This document shows positions 44,961 to 58,896 of a stretch of 64,000 nucleotides of DNA, in pieces. Position 1 is the first letter of the stretch. Each line of letters starts with the position of its first letter. The notes under the pieces are model-generated. The model was not told the origin of the DNA. It worked only from the letters and a program-made list of their open reading frames with translations, and did not search any database. The translations under genes were made by a program, and so were the position numbers. This stretch comes from Coptis chinensis. Taxonomy: Eukaryota > Streptophyta > Magnoliopsida > Ranunculales > Ranunculaceae. Location: assembly GCA_015680905.1 (NCBI GenBank), contig CM027380.1, forward strand, positions 14,340,001 through 14,404,000, in the 5' to 3' direction.

Positions 44961-47900
44961 TGTTGGTAACAATTGCTGCAACAAGAACAAACTGTGAATA
45001 AGAAGGCTGGCTGAGGCACGGATCAAACGCTTTCTTTAAGGTTGTTTCTCAAGGCTACCGTTCCTCTTTATGCACAAAGCACGCCAACCTCCAGGATACA
45101 ACAGCCAGATAAACTCTCCTTTGTTTACTGCAGATAAACCAAAGAAGAAAAGAATAACCACGATTCTGATTTTATGAAAGCCCTCAACTTAGTATAGAAA
45201 ATAGTTTTTGCACACATTATTAGTCACGCTCTAGGAGTATTTATAGAGGAAAACGTGGAGCACTTAGTAGATCCGGATGGGGTAATCGATCCAGTTTCCG
45301 ATAAGAATTGGATTCTACAAGTCTATCACATCTGTTTCCCAATCCATATCCAATTCTGTTTCCAAACTTATCCAGAAACAGTTTAAAAAAAATGGTCTAC
45401 CAAAAAGAAGATAAGGGATCAAAGATAGCCCAAGCCCAAGCCCAAGTTCACCTCTTGTTTTATTCAAAATAACACAACAATCCCCCACTTATTTTTGATA
45501 AAAACAAAATAGAAAATATACTTAAGGGCAATTAATCTCAGTATCAACATGTTATGCATAGATAAAGGTGTCCAAGACTTAAACCTTTACGTAGTGAAAA
45601 TTACTCAAAGTATAAGAACCATAAGTGACTAAGTCTTAAACTTAGGTCTTGAGTATACAATAAGTTATAATCATGCACAACATATCCAGTGTTCTCCTTT
45701 CATGTTCTGCACATTAAAGGCCCTGTGCTCTCCTGGATTCGTGAATGATCTAGAGAATCAGCCCTCATTCTCATAGAAAGCGGCCTCTACTTTCATATTC
45801 ACTAGGTGAGTCTATCAAGAGTGCTCCTCAGAAGCTATGCACTCCCATAAGGACCATAGAACTTCATTAAGAGTTTTTCCTAGAAAACCTCAACCTCTAT
45901 TTATCACGCAGATTTCATACATTTTACTATCCAACTACGGACGGATAAGTAACAATGTATGTCTCACAACCAACATTCTATGACTTGTTCTTCCCTTTGA
46001 ACCTAGTTCTTGGGATCTCCAATCCCCTAGGTTGGGTTACCATCATAGATGTTCACCTTTCAATTGGCTTCAGCCCCCATGCTAGTAGAAGCAGTCCACA
46101 TTGTATCTCCTCGGCCAGAGCTTTGGTTTGTGAATCTGCAAGATTATCTTCAGATCTCACAAAATCAAAATAATATGGACTCCCCAAAGAATAGCTGTAA
46201 TGCTATCAACAAAGTATCATTGTAATTAATCTTGTCTATCTTAGACTAGTATATGAGTAAGAAGGCCTTGTACTCAACTAGCTTCTTCACTGCACTAGCC
46301 AAAGCAATAATCTCATACTCCATAGCAAACTGTGCTATCATGGTATGTTTCTTGGACTTCCAAGATACAACACCTCCACCAATGCTAAACACATAGCCAC
46401 CGGTGACCTCGAGTTTTCTCAAAGGATGTTCCATTCGAATATATTGCTTGCTAGTATACCGCAAATAACACCTACTACATAGGCAATGTCGGGTCTTAAA
46501 CAATCAGAGCATATCTCAAACTACCAATGATACTTGCATATTCCTTCCGATTCACGGGTTCACCATTATTCGCAAATAATTTAACACAGGAATTAAAAAG
46601 AGTACTCACAGTCACGCAATCAAAGTAGTTATACTTCTTCAACATTTTCTCAATGTAGTGTGACTGATCCAGCCATATGCCATCAGACGATCTTGTAATT
46701 TTGATTCCCAACATTACATCAGCCTCACCTAAGTCCTTCATATCAAAATTAGAAGACAACAGGTTCTTGGTTTCTTTTATAACATGTAAATTGGAACCAA
46801 AGATTAGTAGATCATCAATATATAAACATATAATAACACATATCCCATCAGAATACTTATGATAAATGCACTTGTCACTTTCATTTATCTTGAATCCACT
46901 GGTAATTATAAAGTTATCAAACTTCTCATGCCACTGTTTAGGTGTCTGTTTCAACCCATAAAGTGACTTAAGTAATCTGCATACCTTTTTACCATTACCT
47001 GGTTCATATAACCTGTTGGCTGATCCATGTAAATCTCCTCTTCTAAATCCCCATTTAGAAAGGTTGTCTTAACATCCATCTGATGAATAACAAGATTATG
47101 AACAGCATTAACAGAAAATAATACTCTAATGGATGTTATCCGTGTAACAGGTGAATATGTGTCAAAGAAACCAAGTTCTCTCTCTGTCTAAAGCCCTTGC
47201 TAACAAGTCTTGTTTTAAACTTATCCACTGAACCATCGGTTTTAAACTTCCTTCTTAAAACCCATTTGATTCCTATAGTTTTACAACCAATAGGCAAATC
47301 AACAAGTTTCCAAGTTTGTTTTCCATGAGAGAATCAATCTCACTCGAATGACTTCTCTCCAAAACTCGAAAACAAAAGATATGAGAGCTTCTTCAATGGA
47401 GGAGGGATCTCCTTCCAAAGTACAGTGACAAAGTCGGGTCCCAAAACCTTAGTGACCCTAAGCTCTTTTATATCTTCTAGGTTCATCTTCTGTGTCCATG
47501 ATTCTATCATGCAATCTAGATATGTCAGTGTCAGAAACATCATTATTAGGGGACTTGGAGGATACTACCCTCACTAGCACCCCCACTATTTCTAGATAAA
47601 TATGAAAATCTATCTTCAAGAAACTCAATAGAAGATGATCAACAAAAACATTACTCTTCATATCTAGAAAAACGTAGGCATTGCTCTCCATAGCATTGCC
47701 TAAAACGACACACTCATAAGCTTTGCTTTCAAGCTTTGAGATCTTGGGATCATGCTTCCTTACAAAAGCCAAACATCCCCATATTCTGAAGTAACTCAAA
47801 TTAAGTGTTCTGTTCTTACGTTCATCTACTCCATTCATTCCATATGAACAAGGAGCTATCCGATTGAAAAATCGGAATACCACGATTCGCTATTCGACGA

Positions 47901-49278
47901 GAAATTGGCCCATAAAGAACTATAAAACTGAATCAGCTCTGGACGAATTAGGCTTTAATCCATACACCGTTGGAAACATCTCTGAGTTAGCTTTCTAACG
48001 CAAAAAGCGGATTGTGAATCCGACCATCGAGCAAAAAGTTATAGCCATTTTTGTCAGAACTGTCCCAACATTCCGAATTTTCGAACTATTTTTCCTTTTC
48101 CCGATAATCTCCAATCTCGAATGATTACGTGCGGTGGCTTTCGAAATCATCTACTCGAGCCACAAACGACTTGGATGGATTTCATGTGTGAAGTTTTTGT
48201 AATTCAAGACATCATCATGCAGCAATCCACGTGCAAGAAGACGTCCTGATCCTGAGACACCGATGACATGTCCATGCATGGAAATAAGTTGTCTCAAGTG
48301 GTAACCCATATCCGTGTAAGACAACAATCTCTATGTATCAGGATCAATAGCCATGAACTTATCATCACTTTAACCCCTGGATTCGGATCCTACAGAAGTG
48401 ACTGAACTGACATTACACATCTTGAATGACGTGGTGACCACACATCTTGGATGATGTCGATGCAAAAGTGTGCCAATGTTTACTTCTGAATTTTTTCATC
48501 CCAATGTTATCGTGATTATATTGTTGGGAACAATTATCTCCAAAAATCAAACTTAATTTGAACTCGCCACCTTCTCAAAGTGTCTTCGTCTGGACCAAAT
48601 ATTGTTGCATTCCACACGCAATGCATTCTCGCCTCAAAAGTATTCATATTTTGCATCCCTTTCGGACTCCAAATACTAACTCGTAATCGTTGAACACATA
48701 AACGAAAACTATGAAACTAGCCTTAACCTTTCTTCGTATTCATTGTCAAACAACCTTAAAATTGTTGGTAACAATTACTGCAACAAGAACAAACTGTGAA
48801 TAAGAAGGCTGGCTGAGGCACGAATCAAACGCTTTCTTTAAGGTTGTTTTCGTCGTTTCCTCTTTATGCGGATAAAGCACGCCAACCTCCTGGATACAAC
48901 AGCCAGATTGACTCTCCTTTGTTTACTGCAGATAAACCAAAGAAGAAAAGAAGAACCACGATTCTGATTTTATGAAAGCCCTCAACTTAGTATAGAAAAT
49001 AGTTTTTGCACACATTATTAGTCACGCTTCTAGGAGTATTTATAGAGGAAAACGTGGAGCACTTAGTAGATCCGGATAGGTAATCGATCCGTTTTCCGAT
49101 AAGAATTGGATTCTACAAGTCTATCACATCTGCTTTCCCAATCCATATCCAATTGTTTCCAAACTTATCCGTAAAACAGCTTTAAAGAAAATGGTCTACC
49201 AAAAAGAAGATAAGGGATCAAAGATAGCCCAAGCCCAAGCCCAAGTTCACCTCTTATTTTATTCAAAATAACACAACA
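44961..49278 (-). mobile_element. Copia-type LTR retrotransposon, internally deleted
   Basis: The LTRs 44961-45479 and 48763-49278 are near-identical (TGTTGGTAAC..CACAACA) and are flanked by TGTTC (44956-44960 and 49279-49283). The coding relics and the polypurine tract (minus-strand aagtggggga next to the left LTR) show minus orientation, so the 5' LTR is on the right. No initiator-Met primer-binding site is evident beside it. It inserted within the lectin codons 'TYQN|TWDPW' of pseudogene 1. The high LTR similarity suggests a relatively young insertion. Confidence 0.92.
46246..47883 (-). pseudogene. Copia pol relic (integrase end, reverse transcriptase, RNase H)
   Basis: On the minus strand the order is an integrase C-terminal segment (SYFRIWGCLAFVRKHDPK, 47883-47500), then reverse transcriptase with YIDDLLIFG and the 'DMKDLGEADVMLGIKI' block (46954-46496), then an RNase H start with GYVFSIGGGVVSWKSKK (46503-46246). 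Gag, protease and most of integrase are gone, and stops separate the parts. It belongs to the element at 44961-49278. Confidence 0.88.
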
Positions 49279-50055
49279 TGTTCTGATAAGTATCGAACTC
49301 AATGGCGACAACTGGATTATCGGATGAGTTGAACTTAGAGTTCTGGCTGTATAGACCAAGACAGTTGCCACCTGAATCAGGAGGGATGGTAGAACCCTTG
49401 GGAGCAAGAAAGAAAGCTAGACCATCTCCACCATCATTATTATCAGGGGGGATGTTAGAACCATTGGGATTAAGCATTGAGATCGTAAATGAGAAGTGAG
49501 TAGTGAAGTCAGCTACTTCGCCACAATCCGAATCCCATAGACGACCGCCTCGCGATAAATAACTTCGACCAATCTCATCAAGAACATTTGCATCACGTCG
49601 GTTTGTGGTGAGTTGGATGAATCCAGACGTCGATGACTAATTACCTTGTAAGATTAAGTTCTTTGGGACTCGAAGTCAAAACTAGGATACTTGAAGGTAG
49701 TTGCTTTCATCGATGGAATAAAGGCTAACAAAGATGAAGAGTTGTAACAAGGAGAAGATGGTTTTGGTCAAGGAGTAACAAATTTTCTTGACTCGAAGAA
49801 AGCCATGGTATGGAAAAGGAGGTCAGAGACACCGGTAGATATAAGATATGGAGAGCTTATGGATCTATTCACATACACGTTTAGGAGACTTCTTTCCATT
49901 ATACTACACCAATTAACCTTGAAGGAGTTAAATCCCACAGTACAGGAAGGCTCAATAATTAAAGCTTTCATTATTTACCCTTTTGCTTTTCCTTCTTTAC
50001 AAATATGACCTGAGACTCTTTCAGTCTTTCGTCCTATTCCTTTTCGCATCATTTA

Positions 50056-50487
50056 GGGTGTGTTTGTTAAATTTTAACTCATGGAAAGGAAAGGAAATAA
50101 AATGGGTGGTCCACTATGGAATGGAATGGAAAGGAAATAATTTTAAATGGTATGTGTTTGGTAAACTGGGGAAAGGAAAGTAAAAATTGGGGAAAGGAAT
50201 AATCATGTTTGTTTGCAAAAGCTATGGAAAGGAATAATTGTATTGTTGGGTCATGGGTGTATTAGTAGTAAGTCCCTATCTATTTATTTCCTTTCCTTTC
50301 CTTTCCACAAAAATTTCAGGGGTTAGCTAAGGACACAAAATCTTTTCCATTTCAATAATTTTGTTTCCATATGGAAAAGCCCATTTCCTTTCCATAGGTA
50401 AACAAACACCTTATAAACTATGGAAAAGGTGGACCACTCTTATTTTCCTTTCCTTTCCATAGTGTTTCCATCATAACAAACACACCC
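50056..50487. mobile_element. Tourist-like (PIF/Harbinger) MITE
   Basis: The terminal inverted repeat GGGTGTGTTTGTTA is seen at both ends, flanked by TTA at 50053-50055 and 50488-50490. The interior is rich in GGAAAGGAAAT / ATTTCCTTTCC blocks, which let the two halves fold back. It is 432 bp and non-coding, and lies between the two lectin kinase pseudogenes. The open frame at 49983-50183 is not a gene. Confidence 0.8.
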
Positions 50488-50749
50488 TTAGTCTCTTTTC
50501 TTTCAGCGCAGGCATTTAATTGAGCAGAACAGTCCAAAGACTTTTTCGTTGTCTCACTATTTTATTTTATTTTTATTTATTATTATTATATTTTTCGAAA
50601 TATTTATAGGGTTAAAACAGACCCACACCAGTTATATCGAAGAACCTTGCCCAAAGCTCTCGCAGATCTCAAACCAGGTCCCTTGTCCATGAAGATTGTT
50701 TTCGCTCATTGGTTCATCTATCATAGCAATACATTGTCACTTGCCCGAC

Positions 50750-50895
50750 AGCTCAGCTAAACCAAAAGCCCATCACCTAATTATAAAATAAATAAATTCC
50801 AACCAATACTTGATGGGTTTCGAATTTGTAACCTCTCCTATGAGAAAAGGAGTGCACAACCAATTGAACTAGAAGCTCTTGTGTACGTATAAGTT
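50750..50895 (-). repeat. tRNA-derived SINE-like sequence
   Basis: The minus strand carries an A-box-like TAGTTCAATTGG followed about 40 bp later by a B-box-like AATTCGAAACCC, at tRNA-like spacing. No cloverleaf can be drawn with confidence and the 3' end (poly-A or T tail) was not found. It may be a decayed SINE or chance. Confidence 0.35.
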
Positions 50896-52290
50896 TGGTT
50901 GTCTCACTTTCTTAGCTTGACACTACTGATGAAAAATGGATTTGGAGACCACGTAAAAGTGGCGAGGTATATGCACGTATTAAATAATGTTTGTTGTGTA
51001 GGTCTGATCTTAAGTAGCTTCTAAGTGTTTAGAAAACCAGATCGGACACTTTTAGTTGAACCCTCAGTCTAAGCTAAATCGGGATTGAATCGGCAAATTG
51101 GTTCGGTTTTAAACTAGAAAAAAACAGACTGGCCAAATTATAATTTTGTTTTTGAAAAATTAATAGTGTGGGGAGTTGAATCTAACACCTAGACAAAGTA
51201 GTCCAAGCTCTAAACCAACATGCTATTATGTTTCGAAAGATCATCCAGCCTTGGCAAAACAATTCTCGAAAGGAAAGTAGGCGGAATTAGGTACTTCTAG
51301 TAATTGTGTACTTTGAATAGATTTGGTGTTAGGCTTAAAGCCTTAGAACTTGTGTTTTTGTCGAACCCCCTTTTAATGACTATACTCTTAGGAAAGTATG
51401 TATGAGGACGATGCCTCAGGAACTCTATATGTAACAAGTTGATTATCAATAAAACAGGTGGGGGTAAGCCTTAACCCCAACTTAACTTTTCAGAAAAAAA
51501 AACAAAAACATGCTATTATGTGTTTTTTATATAATACTTCTATTTTGATTTATAATACCAATTAATACTGAATTGAAACATGTATTAATTCATTTCATTT
51601 TTGTAATTATATAATTTATTAAAATTTTTGGTAAATAAGCATCAATAGGTCCAACCGAGTCGAACCATGGTTGAACCTGATTAAACCATTTCAACAAAAA
51701 CATGTTTGATTACCGGTTCGGTTTTCAAAACATTGCTTCTAACTTACCCCCTGCCACATCAGTGGAAAATTCTTTGCAATTACACCACAATCCAACAGAA
51801 TCCACCTTTTCATTTTTTACAGTTATCGATATGATGTTGCGCTTACTGAGAGAGCCAGATAGACACGATTGACTTCAAATGAAGCCTCGTCAACTTCGGT
51901 TCTTGCCTTCTTGGTATCACTATCATAAATCTTATACACTGGCCAGCGGCTTAAAGACTTCCTACTGTTTAAATCGTTAGAAATAAACATTCCAGACATA
52001 CTTCATAGTCCATACTGTACGATACTGTTATAACTTATAACCAGTCTTCAACCTAAGCAAAGAACTGTCTTGTAACGACGTAAAGTTGATAGCAGATCTG
52101 TACCCAGTCATTGGCTCCTGCTAATACAACAATGAACAAATAAATTGGCTCCAACAAGAAAATAAAACTATACTATCAATTGCCAGACAGTTATTAAACA
52201 TGAAATCTATTATTAGTTTTACACTTTTACTTAATTTTTTACAAGGCGCGCGGAGTCTTACATGCTAATACGCAATAATGGACGACCGGC
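50896..52290. other. No gene recognised; dispersed-repeat debris and 3' flank of kinase 2
   Basis: GGTTCGGTTT-type blocks at about 51090-51110 and 51710-51725 suggest a decayed transposon. The last few hundred bases are the 3' flank of lectin kinase 2. No exon is supported. Confidence 0.4.
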
Positions 52291-53234
52291 TTAACGTCCA
52301 ATCTGAAGGCTTGTGCTTGTTATTGACGGTTCACTTGAGCTAAGTAGTGCCCCAGGTACATGATATAAAGGAACGGGCATCTTAGGTGGAAGATCTGGCA
52401 GCTTCGATTCGAAATGAAGAACCTGAATCGCTTGCCTTACAGAAGGCCTTCTACTGTGGTCAGGGTGTGCGCACCACAATCCAACAGTCATCAAACACTC
52501 CACCTGGTTCACATCAAAATCCAACAACAATTTCTCATCGACAGCAGAAACAAGATTTCCTCTGCCATAGATATCCCAAACCCATTCCACCAGTCCGATT
52601 TGAGACTCCTCTTCCATGGGGTTAGCTGATTTTTTCCCACAAGCAATTTCCAAGGCCACCACACCAAAGCTAAACACATCCGATTCTTTACTAGCCTTTC
52701 CAGTCCTAATGTATTCTGGTGCCAAGTACCCTAAAGTCCCTGCTAAGCCAGTGGTTTGAGGACCTAGCTCATGGTCCATAAGCCGTGCCAGGCCAAAATC
52801 ACCGAGCTTAGCATTGAAACCTGAATCCAACATTACGTTGCTTGATTTTATATCGCGATGAATCACACATTTTTCCCATTCTTCGTGAAGGTATAACAGT
52901 GCTGTAGCTATGCCAAGAGCTATCTTGTACCTTACTGCCCAAGTGAGATGATTGCTTTTGCTGAAAAGGTGAGCATCAAGGCTCCCGTTGGGCATGAATT
53001 CGTAGACAAGTAGGAACTCACCTCGTTCATGGCACCATCCCATTAGTTGCACCAGATTCCTGTGCCTTAACTGACTAATGGTCCTCACTTCTGTAATGTA
53101 CTCCTTTTTTCCTTGTCTGGAGGTTTTAGAGATTTTCTTCACTGCGACAGCCAAGTCTAAATCACTCAAGAACCCTTTATAAACACAGCCAAATCCACCT
53201 TCCCCCAACTTCCTGTCATTGGAGAAGTTGTTTG

Positions 53235-56200
53235 TGTTGGAATCTTTTGTGTATTTCTAAATACTAGTGTGTGTGTGTGTGCAAAGTGGAGGAGATGAAC
53301 AAATGGTGTTCTCTCCACTTTAGTGCATAGTGGATAGTCCCACATTGGTTATCCACCACATCGGGTGGGGGTCTCGGGCTTGGGCTTGGGCCATTGTTGT
53401 GGGGTAGTGGTTTGACCAATAGCCTAAACTTGTTTTGTCTTTTCGAAAGCAAAGAAGTTTCAAAGGTTCTATTTAGGAGTTGGTCTCTTTCTCCTAACCT
53501 CTATAAATAGGACCGTGAGTCCATAGAGAAAATAGACTTGATCGAACTCAACTCGAGAAACAGAAAACTCAAACCCGGCCTTTTTTCTTCTTCTTCTTCC
53601 CGCCACCGGAGAGAGTTATATCATTGCTCAGAGGGTAGTCCGTTCTAGTGCAAAGTCAGTCGCTGTTAACCATTGAATCCGTGGAGGAAGATGCCTTTGT
53701 TGCCTTTCTCGCACCATTGGAAGGGGCGAAATCTTTCCTTAGGGATGACTAATCCAGCGCCTTGGTTATTCCCGATTCATCACGTCCCTTGTTTCTTCAT
53801 TGCTCATTCCTTCATACGTTTCTACTTTAGTTTTGTGTTCATACAACTATTCTAACAATCTTAAGGAAAGAGTTTTGTAGTAGAACAAAGTAGAGTGCTT
53901 TAATACGGCAATCAAAAGATAAGTCTTTTACTTTGAATTATTTTTGTGTTATTGTGTTATGACTTTAGAAATTTTCTAATAATTTCGTTTTTGTTAGGGA
54001 AACCAATTAAAGATTCAATATTTATTGATCTTTTGTGGTTTATCAAACCCTATATGGTTGTAGACCTTTCTCCTACGTTTGTGGGAGTCAAATATGAGAT
54101 TTCTATCAAGAAAAACGTCAAAGTTCGTCTTTTTGACAGCTGCGTCACTCGTTACGGAAACTGCTATAACTTTCAGCTCAGAGCTCGGTTTTGCAATCCG
54201 CTTCTTGTGTTGGATAGCTGATTCAAAGAGCTTTCCAGTGGTATAAGGCTTGATACCCAATTCGTCCTGAGCTGATTTAGAATTACAGTTCTTTTGAACT
54301 GTTTTTCTAGAATGAGGAAAATATGGTAATCCGGTTTTTCAATCGGTTAGGTATCGTATTCTTTCACTCTTTGCAATTCTTTTGGTTGAATTATATGGTG
54401 ATATTCTTGCCTTGAGTTGCATGCTAGTTTTCTTAGGAGGAAAATCCCTAAGCTTAAACTTCTTTAATAACCTAGTCAACAAATTATAATGTGATTTATC
54501 AATCGAGGAATTAATTAGTTTGACTAGAAGTAGTTTGATATTAATTTTCTTTGTACATATGTAGATGTATGTAGATGGTCTAAGAGAGACCTTAAGATAG
54601 TTAATATCAACCACACTCAAATCTTGGATAGTAATTATAATGTATTCAATGCATAATTGCTTACCTTTATCGAGTGAACGTGTTGTTGAACGATGGTTAT
54701 AATTGTCTTGTTGAAAAATACATGTTAGATGAAGTAACTTGTAGCTTATATCCAATATAGCATATGTTAAAGTTGTGTAGCATGCTAGTTTTGGATATTA
54801 ATCATCGTGGATTTACTTTAAACTTGATAATAGTTTATTGATAGAATTTTCTAGTTGAAGACATTAATGGGTTGAGCCATTAGATGTTGTGGTAGTACTT
54901 GAGGTCTTGTTGATAGGGTATTCTATCTTACTTGAGCTCATGTAAAAAGAGGAGGTGGAGTCCTCAGTTGTTTTGCATATTTAGTGGCTAGATTTGCTTA
55001 AATATCATATACTTTTTGTTGTGAGGGGGTGCAGTTAAAGTTTACTTTTACGAACCTATGATATGATATTTACCATGTTTGGCATGAATGCATTATTTAA
55101 CATTGACATGAAGTTTAACCATGTCATATATTATTAAGTAATGAGCATCGTTGTCTATGAGAGGAAACAATATGAGAAACAATCATATCCTCCTAAACCT
55201 AATTTAGTCAAGGAGATGTAAGGTTATGGATTGTCTTCTTAGACAATATCCTCCCAATGACTATTTTGACAAGGAGATGTAACGCTTTGTGGATTGTCTT
55301 ATTAGGCATTATCCTCCTATGACTATGGATAAATAGCCAAGGTGATGTACAAGTCGCGTGGATTGTCTCCCTATAATGAGTTGGAATGTTGAATGATGAA
55401 AAGAAGGATGATAATGATATTATCTCGGGCAAAACCCTTTTCATCTAATTCTTCTATTCTTTAAGATTCATTAGAATCTTTTTGGATTTCCTTTCATATA
55501 GATAACATGAACATAATATGACTATGTTTAATATGATCCAGAATCATAGACTTGAGTAAAGTATATTCTTGTCATAAGAGTGCATTTTATTGTTGTTGTT
55601 TCTTTTAGTGTTTGTAGCGGTATAATGTGTTTTGCATGTAAGTTTGATTAGGTTGAGTAACTATTGAACTGTGGGGGGTGGTGACCCATATGCATAACAC
55701 TGTTTTACCATAGTTCATCTCACAAGATAATTGGAAAGACACTGAACTACAAAGTATGGAAAGGTCTTGGGCCTATCAAAAAATGTTTTAAAATGTGGGG
55801 GGGGGTGTCTTGCCAAGGCTATTGTGAATGAATCTAAAAGAAGTCTTTTTGAGACCTAGAATTATCTAGTAGATATTCATTGGTGAAACTCATAATAGTG
55901 ATGTTTGTTTTCAGTTGTCATGAGTGATAACAATTTTGTAGATACCACACTATTATTGAATGTCTTATATGCTAATTTTATTTGAGGTTGTGCTTTTCGA
56001 GAAATCGCATAGAGTGGTTGAATGTTCATAATGAACTACATAAGATAATCCCATTATTTCTGCACAAGAAATTTGGAAGACTATCAATGAGTATTTCCAC
56101 CATTCACGGTGATGATGTTTATATGTTTTTGAGGAAGATTCATTAACCTATAAGGAAGTTGTCGTCTATGAGAAGTGTCCTTTTGAAGGATACAACTCCT

Positions 56201-58896
56201 CTAAACCGGACTCTTGATTTATTGGGGGATCTATAGGTTGAATTGGATCTTCAAGAGAAAACTAAAACGTGATAGTTGTATTGCAAAAATACAATGCTAA
56301 TAATAATAGCCGGGGGTTTCAATCGAGACAAGATTTATACTATTTTGAAACCTTGCTCATATAACTAGAATTTCTTCTACGTAATTCTAAAGACTCTAGT
56401 TGAGTAGTAGTCATTGCGGAACTACAATACCAAGTAGTACCAGGTGATGAGCTGAAGGTATACAATTTAGTTAAATCTTTGTATGAGTTGATTCAAGCGC
56501 CTATAAATGGCATGAGCAATTCAACAACATATTAGTGTCATATGGATGTCAAAGTACCGTTGTTGATAAAAAATGTGTACTTTCTTTAGAGCAAAGCAAG
56601 ACATATGTGTTAATCTCTCTTTGTTTAGATGATTTAATATCATGAGTGCTAGCATTGAGAATGTGTATGAGACAGAGAAATTCCTATTTGAAACACGTCA
56701 TAAACCGTCATTGAAAATGATAGTTTATTATGTTGTTAAACTCATTTTCAGAATCGCTATATTCAAAGGTTGTCAAGATGTTGACGTTTGAATATGGTCA
56801 AGCCACATCGCACCTTAAACCGGACCGCCGGATGGTATAAGGGAATTTCGGCCTTCTACGTAATTGAATGATGGTGAATATATGAATTAAAACTCATGTT
56901 GGTCTCATTATATTGTTACAAAGACTTAGTAGAAATATTTTTCATTGAAAAGTATGGGTATTATGATAGTAAGCATGTGTTAACACATTTTGTGGCAAAT
57001 ATCCATCTTATGAAAAATAATCTCCTTGTGTTTTCTCATACTAAATATGTCAATATCATTGGTAGCCAATTGTACTTGATGGATAATGTATGTGAGACAT
57101 GACATTGCCTACATTAATGGCATAATCGAAGTGATAACCCATTGGTCCTTATAAGGAACTTTGATGTATATTGTCGATTATCCAAGTACTATAGCAGAGC
57201 CATTGATTATGGATCGATATTTAGTAGATTTCCATCATTGTTAGAAGGGTAATATGTTATAAACCTGGATCCAAGAATGTTTATGTGTTTACCTTTGGTG
57301 GAAATTGAGTGTCTTGGATATCATCCAAGCTAATCGCTTTAGAAAAGGCATGTGAAGATGCCGAGTGGGTTAGCAACCTCTTGGCAAATCTTCCCATTGG
57401 CTCTAAATAGCCTCCCCGACGATGTATATATGCTTTGTAACCGTCTCATTGCAATAGCTAAGACATGTTATCTTATGTGCAATGGGAAAAGAATACATGT
57501 AAGTTGAGATATAACTTAATCAGCATTTGCTAGAGATTATGTTAGGTTGGACTTAGTTTGGCCACATGTCTAACCGCACCACTTCTTTGGAGGCAAGTGG
57601 TTATACGTCGAGGGGATGGGACTTTTGCCTTAGATAGAGGGATTAATCGACAAGCAACCCCACCTATGTGATTGGAGATCCCATGAATTAGGTTCAAAGG
57701 GAAAAACAAATCACCTCGTCGCGGTATGCTATTGTCTTTCTTTGAGGCGCCCCACCTTATGACTAGATAGCATTTTTGTATACTTTGTATAACTTGAATT
57801 GCAATGAGTAAGGATGAGTTATTTTACTCTTATTGGAATCCATAGTCCATTTTATAATGAGATAGTGTATTTTAAGCGCAATGTACACTTGATGGATATC
57901 CACCTACGTGAATGTAGAACTGGTCGGTTCTTATGAGTATACTGGGCAAATACTTCAGAGCATTCATGGAACACGTGCAGCGCAAATGAGGGCCAAAAAA
58001 GCTAACACCGCGAGAAACGGGCATATAATGAAAGAGCAATGTGGGTGCATGTCCTCTATTTTACTACAAGGGAATGTTGGTTCAAAGATTTTTAATCCAC
58101 CACTTTCCGTATTATAAGATATGTTACCCTATGTTGGTTCAAGCCCTAAAAGCACCAAAGATCTTATGCATTGTTTTTCGATTCTCTCGGCATTTCGTTA
58201 ACCCATTTCTTTTGTAATATCCTATTCCAAAATAGTGGGGGACTATTAGTATTTTGAAATAGTGGGGGATTATTTGGAATCTCTTGTGTATTTCTAAATA
58301 CTAGTGTGTGTGTGTGTGTGCAAAGTGGAGGAGATGAACAAATGGTGTTCTCTCCACTTTAGTGCATAGTGGATAGTCCCACATTGGTTATCCACCACAT
58401 CGGGTAGGGTTAGGGCTTGGGCTTAAAACTATTGTTGTGGGTAGTGGTTTGACCAATAGCTTTAAACTTGTTTTGTCTTTTTCTTGAAAGAAAACAAGTT
58501 TTGGTGTTCTATTAGGAGTTGGTCTCTCTTTCTCCTAACCTCTATAAATAGGATTTGTGAGTCCATAGAGAAAATAGACTTGATCGAAACTCAACTCGAG
58601 GAAACGTAAAACTCAAACAGGTCCTTTTCTTCTTCTCTTCTTCCCGCCGAGAGAGAGTTATATTGTCGTTCTAGAGGGTAGTCCGTTTCTAGTGCAAAGT
58701 CGCCGCTGTTAACCATTGAATCCTGTGGAGGAAGATGCCATCGTTGCCTTTCTCGCACCATTGGAAGCGGGCTTAAATCTTTCCTTAAGGAAGGACCTAA
58801 TCAGCGCCTTGGTTATTCCCGCCATCGCCCTTGTTTCTTCATTCTCGCTTCCTTCGTTCTACTTTAGTTCTTTGTGTTCATACAACTATTCTAACA
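53235..58896 (+). mobile_element. Copia-type LTR retrotransposon in lectin kinase 2
   Basis: The 5' LTR is 53235-53857 (TGTTGGAATC..TTCTAACA) and the 3' LTR about 58271-58896. The perfect duplication GTTTG is at 53230-53234 and 58897-58901. A polypurine tract (agtgggggat) precedes the 3' LTR and is itself partly duplicated just upstream. The 5.66-kb element is full length in outline, but its pol is full of stops. The LTRs differ by many small indels and substitutions, so it looks older than the Copia at 44961-49278. Confidence 0.92.
56450..57480 (+). pseudogene. Copia reverse transcriptase and RNase H relic
   Basis: Plus-strand frames give 'VYNLVKSLYELIQAP' and 'WHEQFNNILVSYGCQS' (about 56460-56560), the RT thumb region of Copia elements, then 'LISLCLDDL' as a decayed YVDD active site (about 56610-56640). 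About 57290-57410 gives 'VSWISSKLIALEKACEDAEW', the RNase H region. Many stops and frame changes occur. It belongs to the element at 53235-58896. Confidence 0.75.

Larger units (their letters stand above)
40100..49806 (-). pseudogene. L-type lectin receptor kinase pseudogene 1 (LecRK-IX-like)
   Basis: Reading the minus strand from the ATG at 49806, a legume-lectin domain is present in pieces: 'LWDSDCGEVADFTTHFSF', 'GDGLAFFLAPKGSTIPPDSG', 'VVAIEFDTYQN' (to 49284), then 'TWDPWTDHVGIDINSIASV' and 'NSSTTNLSVYLTF' (44960-44766), then 'ILLEWINVGFSAATG', a transmembrane stretch (LVIDLVVGGSVLAAGLGLVF) and the kinase start GEGGFGGVYRG with VPVKKI (to about 40100). Two Copia elements (44961-49278 and 40756-44760) interrupt the frame. 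Even without them there is a TAG and at least one frameshift near the N-terminus and an in-frame TGA in 'SQLR*NLVQL'. Homology ends at 'EFMPNGS', so most of the kinase domain is lost. Intact relatives are plasma-membrane receptors with intracellular Ser/Thr kinase activity. Confidence 0.9.

Noticed and set aside
51180..51240. Second tRNA-like A/B-box pair
   Set aside because: The A-box match is poor and there is no second boundary. It is too weak to call a SINE.
52386..52629. Two plus-strand frames over the kinase domain
   Set aside because: They are antisense shadows of the lectin kinase 2 kinase domain.
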